Shown in pieces: positions 63,186-64,000 of a stretch of DNA of 64,000 nucleotides. The stretch lies in contig OY761615.1 of assembly GCA_963664845.1 (NCBI GenBank), positions 2,046,001 to 2,110,000 on the forward strand. The letters run 5' to 3'. The DNA is from CAIYTF01 sp963664845. GTDB taxonomy: Bacteria > Bacteroidota > Ignavibacteria > Ignavibacteriales > Ignavibacteriaceae. Each line of letters opens with the position of its first letter. Position 1 is the first letter of the stretch. The position numbers and the translations under genes were made by a program. Under the pieces are notes generated by a model, which worked only from the letters and a program-made list of their open reading frames with translations, searched no databases and was not told the DNA's origin.

Positions 63186-63248
63186 TTGTTTCGGGAGGAG
63201 CACTCATCACTGACGGTTATCAGAGAATACAATGCCCCACAAAACTTA
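63186..63248. other. Gap after the MutS-like gene
   Basis: Short gap of 63 bases without detectable features. Confidence 0.3.
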
Positions 63249-63529
63249 TCAATTAGTATGACCGGAACTAGCAGTGGCTACTGTTGCCTTGAGCGCATCT
63301 TCAAGCGTAACACCCCTGTATGAGACGACCTCCCAAGAGGCGCCAAATCCTCTGTCCCCAAAAACAAGTCAAGCTCACTATCTTCAATAGCAACGCAGAT
63401 ATCTGCAATGGCAAATATACACATGGCAACATACCGGGAATTACTCATGGAAGACAAACTGGTCAATGTGATATCAGGAACTAACAGTAGGCCAAGGAGA
63501 ATAAGCGCAAAAATCAGTTTATCAACCAA
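63249..63529 (-). pseudogene. Frameshifted small exported protein gene
   Basis: The frame from a TTG at 63529 starts with a hydrophobic leader (LIFALILLGLLLVP) and then runs off into a poor sequence, but after the C-run 63356-63359 another minus-strand frame reads DRGFGASWEVVSYRGVTLEDALKATV to a stop at 63249. One extra G in the run would join both. Thus either a real frameshift or a sequence error in one gene of about 94 residues. Family not recognised; the alternative is two unrelated frames. Confidence 0.4.
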
Positions 63530-63701
63530 TTTGTGCTTTTTTCAACAAATCGGGAATAAACAACAATACTATGATGTCTAACTGTTGTGGATAGTTATAT
63601 CCCTTTTACTCAAAAACGTTTTCGATAATCTAAGGTAAAAATTTATTAAGTTTTATAAGATATTTATTCCGATTTCCTTTGTATGGAATCAATACGGCAA
63701 T

Positions 63702-63860
63702 TTAACTCCGGAATATAAGATCGAAACCGATGACACGTTTATACTTTGAACCGACATCATAGCTCTCTATATTTTGATCATCCGCTGCATGTGGCAGGCC
63801 GGCGAAGTTGACATACGAATGCACAGCAAATGTTGCATCTTCTGTCTGGATGCGGATTCT
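63702..63860 (-). pseudogene. Remnant of an outer-membrane-type protein gene
   Basis: An open minus-strand frame of 52 codons between stops, without ATG/GTG/TTG near its beginning, encoding RIQTEDATFAVHSYVNFAGLP ... YDVGSKYKRVIGFDLIFRS. The alternating pattern and the near-terminal Phe resemble the last strands of a barrel. It is a fragment or part of a frameshifted gene upstream of the 63249-63529 remnant. No family identified. Confidence 0.35.
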
Positions 63861-63942
63861 TTAGTCATCTGTAAATATCTTAATAATATAAAAGCTTTCG
63901 GCAACAATAAATTTATCAATCATTTTAGAATGTGAGGCATTT

Positions 63943-64000
63943 TTGAAAAGTACAATCCATTTTTCCTTTTTATTTCTTGCAATAACAGGATTCTGTTACG
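63943..64000 (+). CDS. 5' end of an exported protein, cut by window edge
   Basis: TTG start at 63943 preceded by GAGG (63934-63937) at 5 bases. The 19 visible residues MKSTIHFSFLFLAITGFCY are a signal peptide with a hydrophobic core; the Cys at residue 18 may be a lipobox, but nothing further is in the window. Confidence 0.5.
   Translation, partial: MKSTIHFSFLFLAITGFCY

Overview
The window looks like a chromosomal segment of a Gram-negative, non-pathway-specialised heterotroph of the FCB group. The closest feel is the Ignavibacteria/Chlorobiota/Kapabacteria side of Bacteroidota; no 16S or other marker is present, so this is inference. Reasons: several secreted proteins end in a type IX secretion (T9SS) sorting domain with the NYPNPFNP motif typical of that branch; there is a DUF4296 lipoprotein, a YpdA-type bacillithiol disulfide reductase and a Chlorobium-like ferredoxin; GC is moderate. 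No rRNA, tRNA or CRISPR array was seen.

Layout. 0-5 kb: 3' part of recQ, a rhomboid/DUF4296 lipoprotein pair, then an ECF sigma factor followed by a small membrane protein and two Spy/CpxP-like periplasmic proteins (a CnrYXH-like signalling module). 5-14 kb: a T9SS cargo gene; a four-gene operon with a HybA-like ferredoxin, a HybB/NrfD-like membrane protein and two glycine-cleavage-H-associated proteins but no hydrogenase subunits; a TerB-like protein; ypdA; a SirB1-like transglutaminase-fold gene. 14-22 kb: a TolC/MFP/RND efflux operon with a DHCW cupin, then a second ECF/CnrYX-like module. Both sigma genes are preceded by the same motif pair, GCGCAAG-N16-CGTC, read here as a shared autoregulatory ECF promoter. 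22-30 kb: four consecutive secreted T9SS cargo genes (two tandem phosphatases, a DUF1566/formylglycine-generating-enzyme-like protein, an aryl-sulfotransferase-like protein). 30-38 kb: an ammonium transporter, a candidate small RNA with a consensus promoter and terminator, a lipoprotein, a PlpD-like patatin/POTRA/barrel protein, and the conserved rpmH-rnpA-yidD-yidC block.

38-53 kb is the accessory part: gene-poor DNA with inverted repeats, three non-coding elements bounded by the same inverted repeat (MITE-like), REP-like palindromes, a two-gene NTPase operon whose second member carries about fourteen 36-residue TPR/Sel1-like repeats, a decayed outer-membrane-protein end, and an MNT/HEPN toxin-antitoxin-type pair. 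The housekeeping gene polA sits inside this region. 53-64 kb: two GT-C-type membrane glycosyltransferase candidates, a VOC protein, a CDF-like transporter, an ADP-forming acyl-CoA synthetase, a ferredoxin, a response regulator, a MutS-family ATPase, two degraded gene fragments and the first 19 codons of an exported protein.

The main leads are the duplicated ECF/CnrYX-like modules with a shared promoter, the orphan HybAB/H-protein operon, the NTPase-repeat operon, the MITE family and the candidate sRNA.
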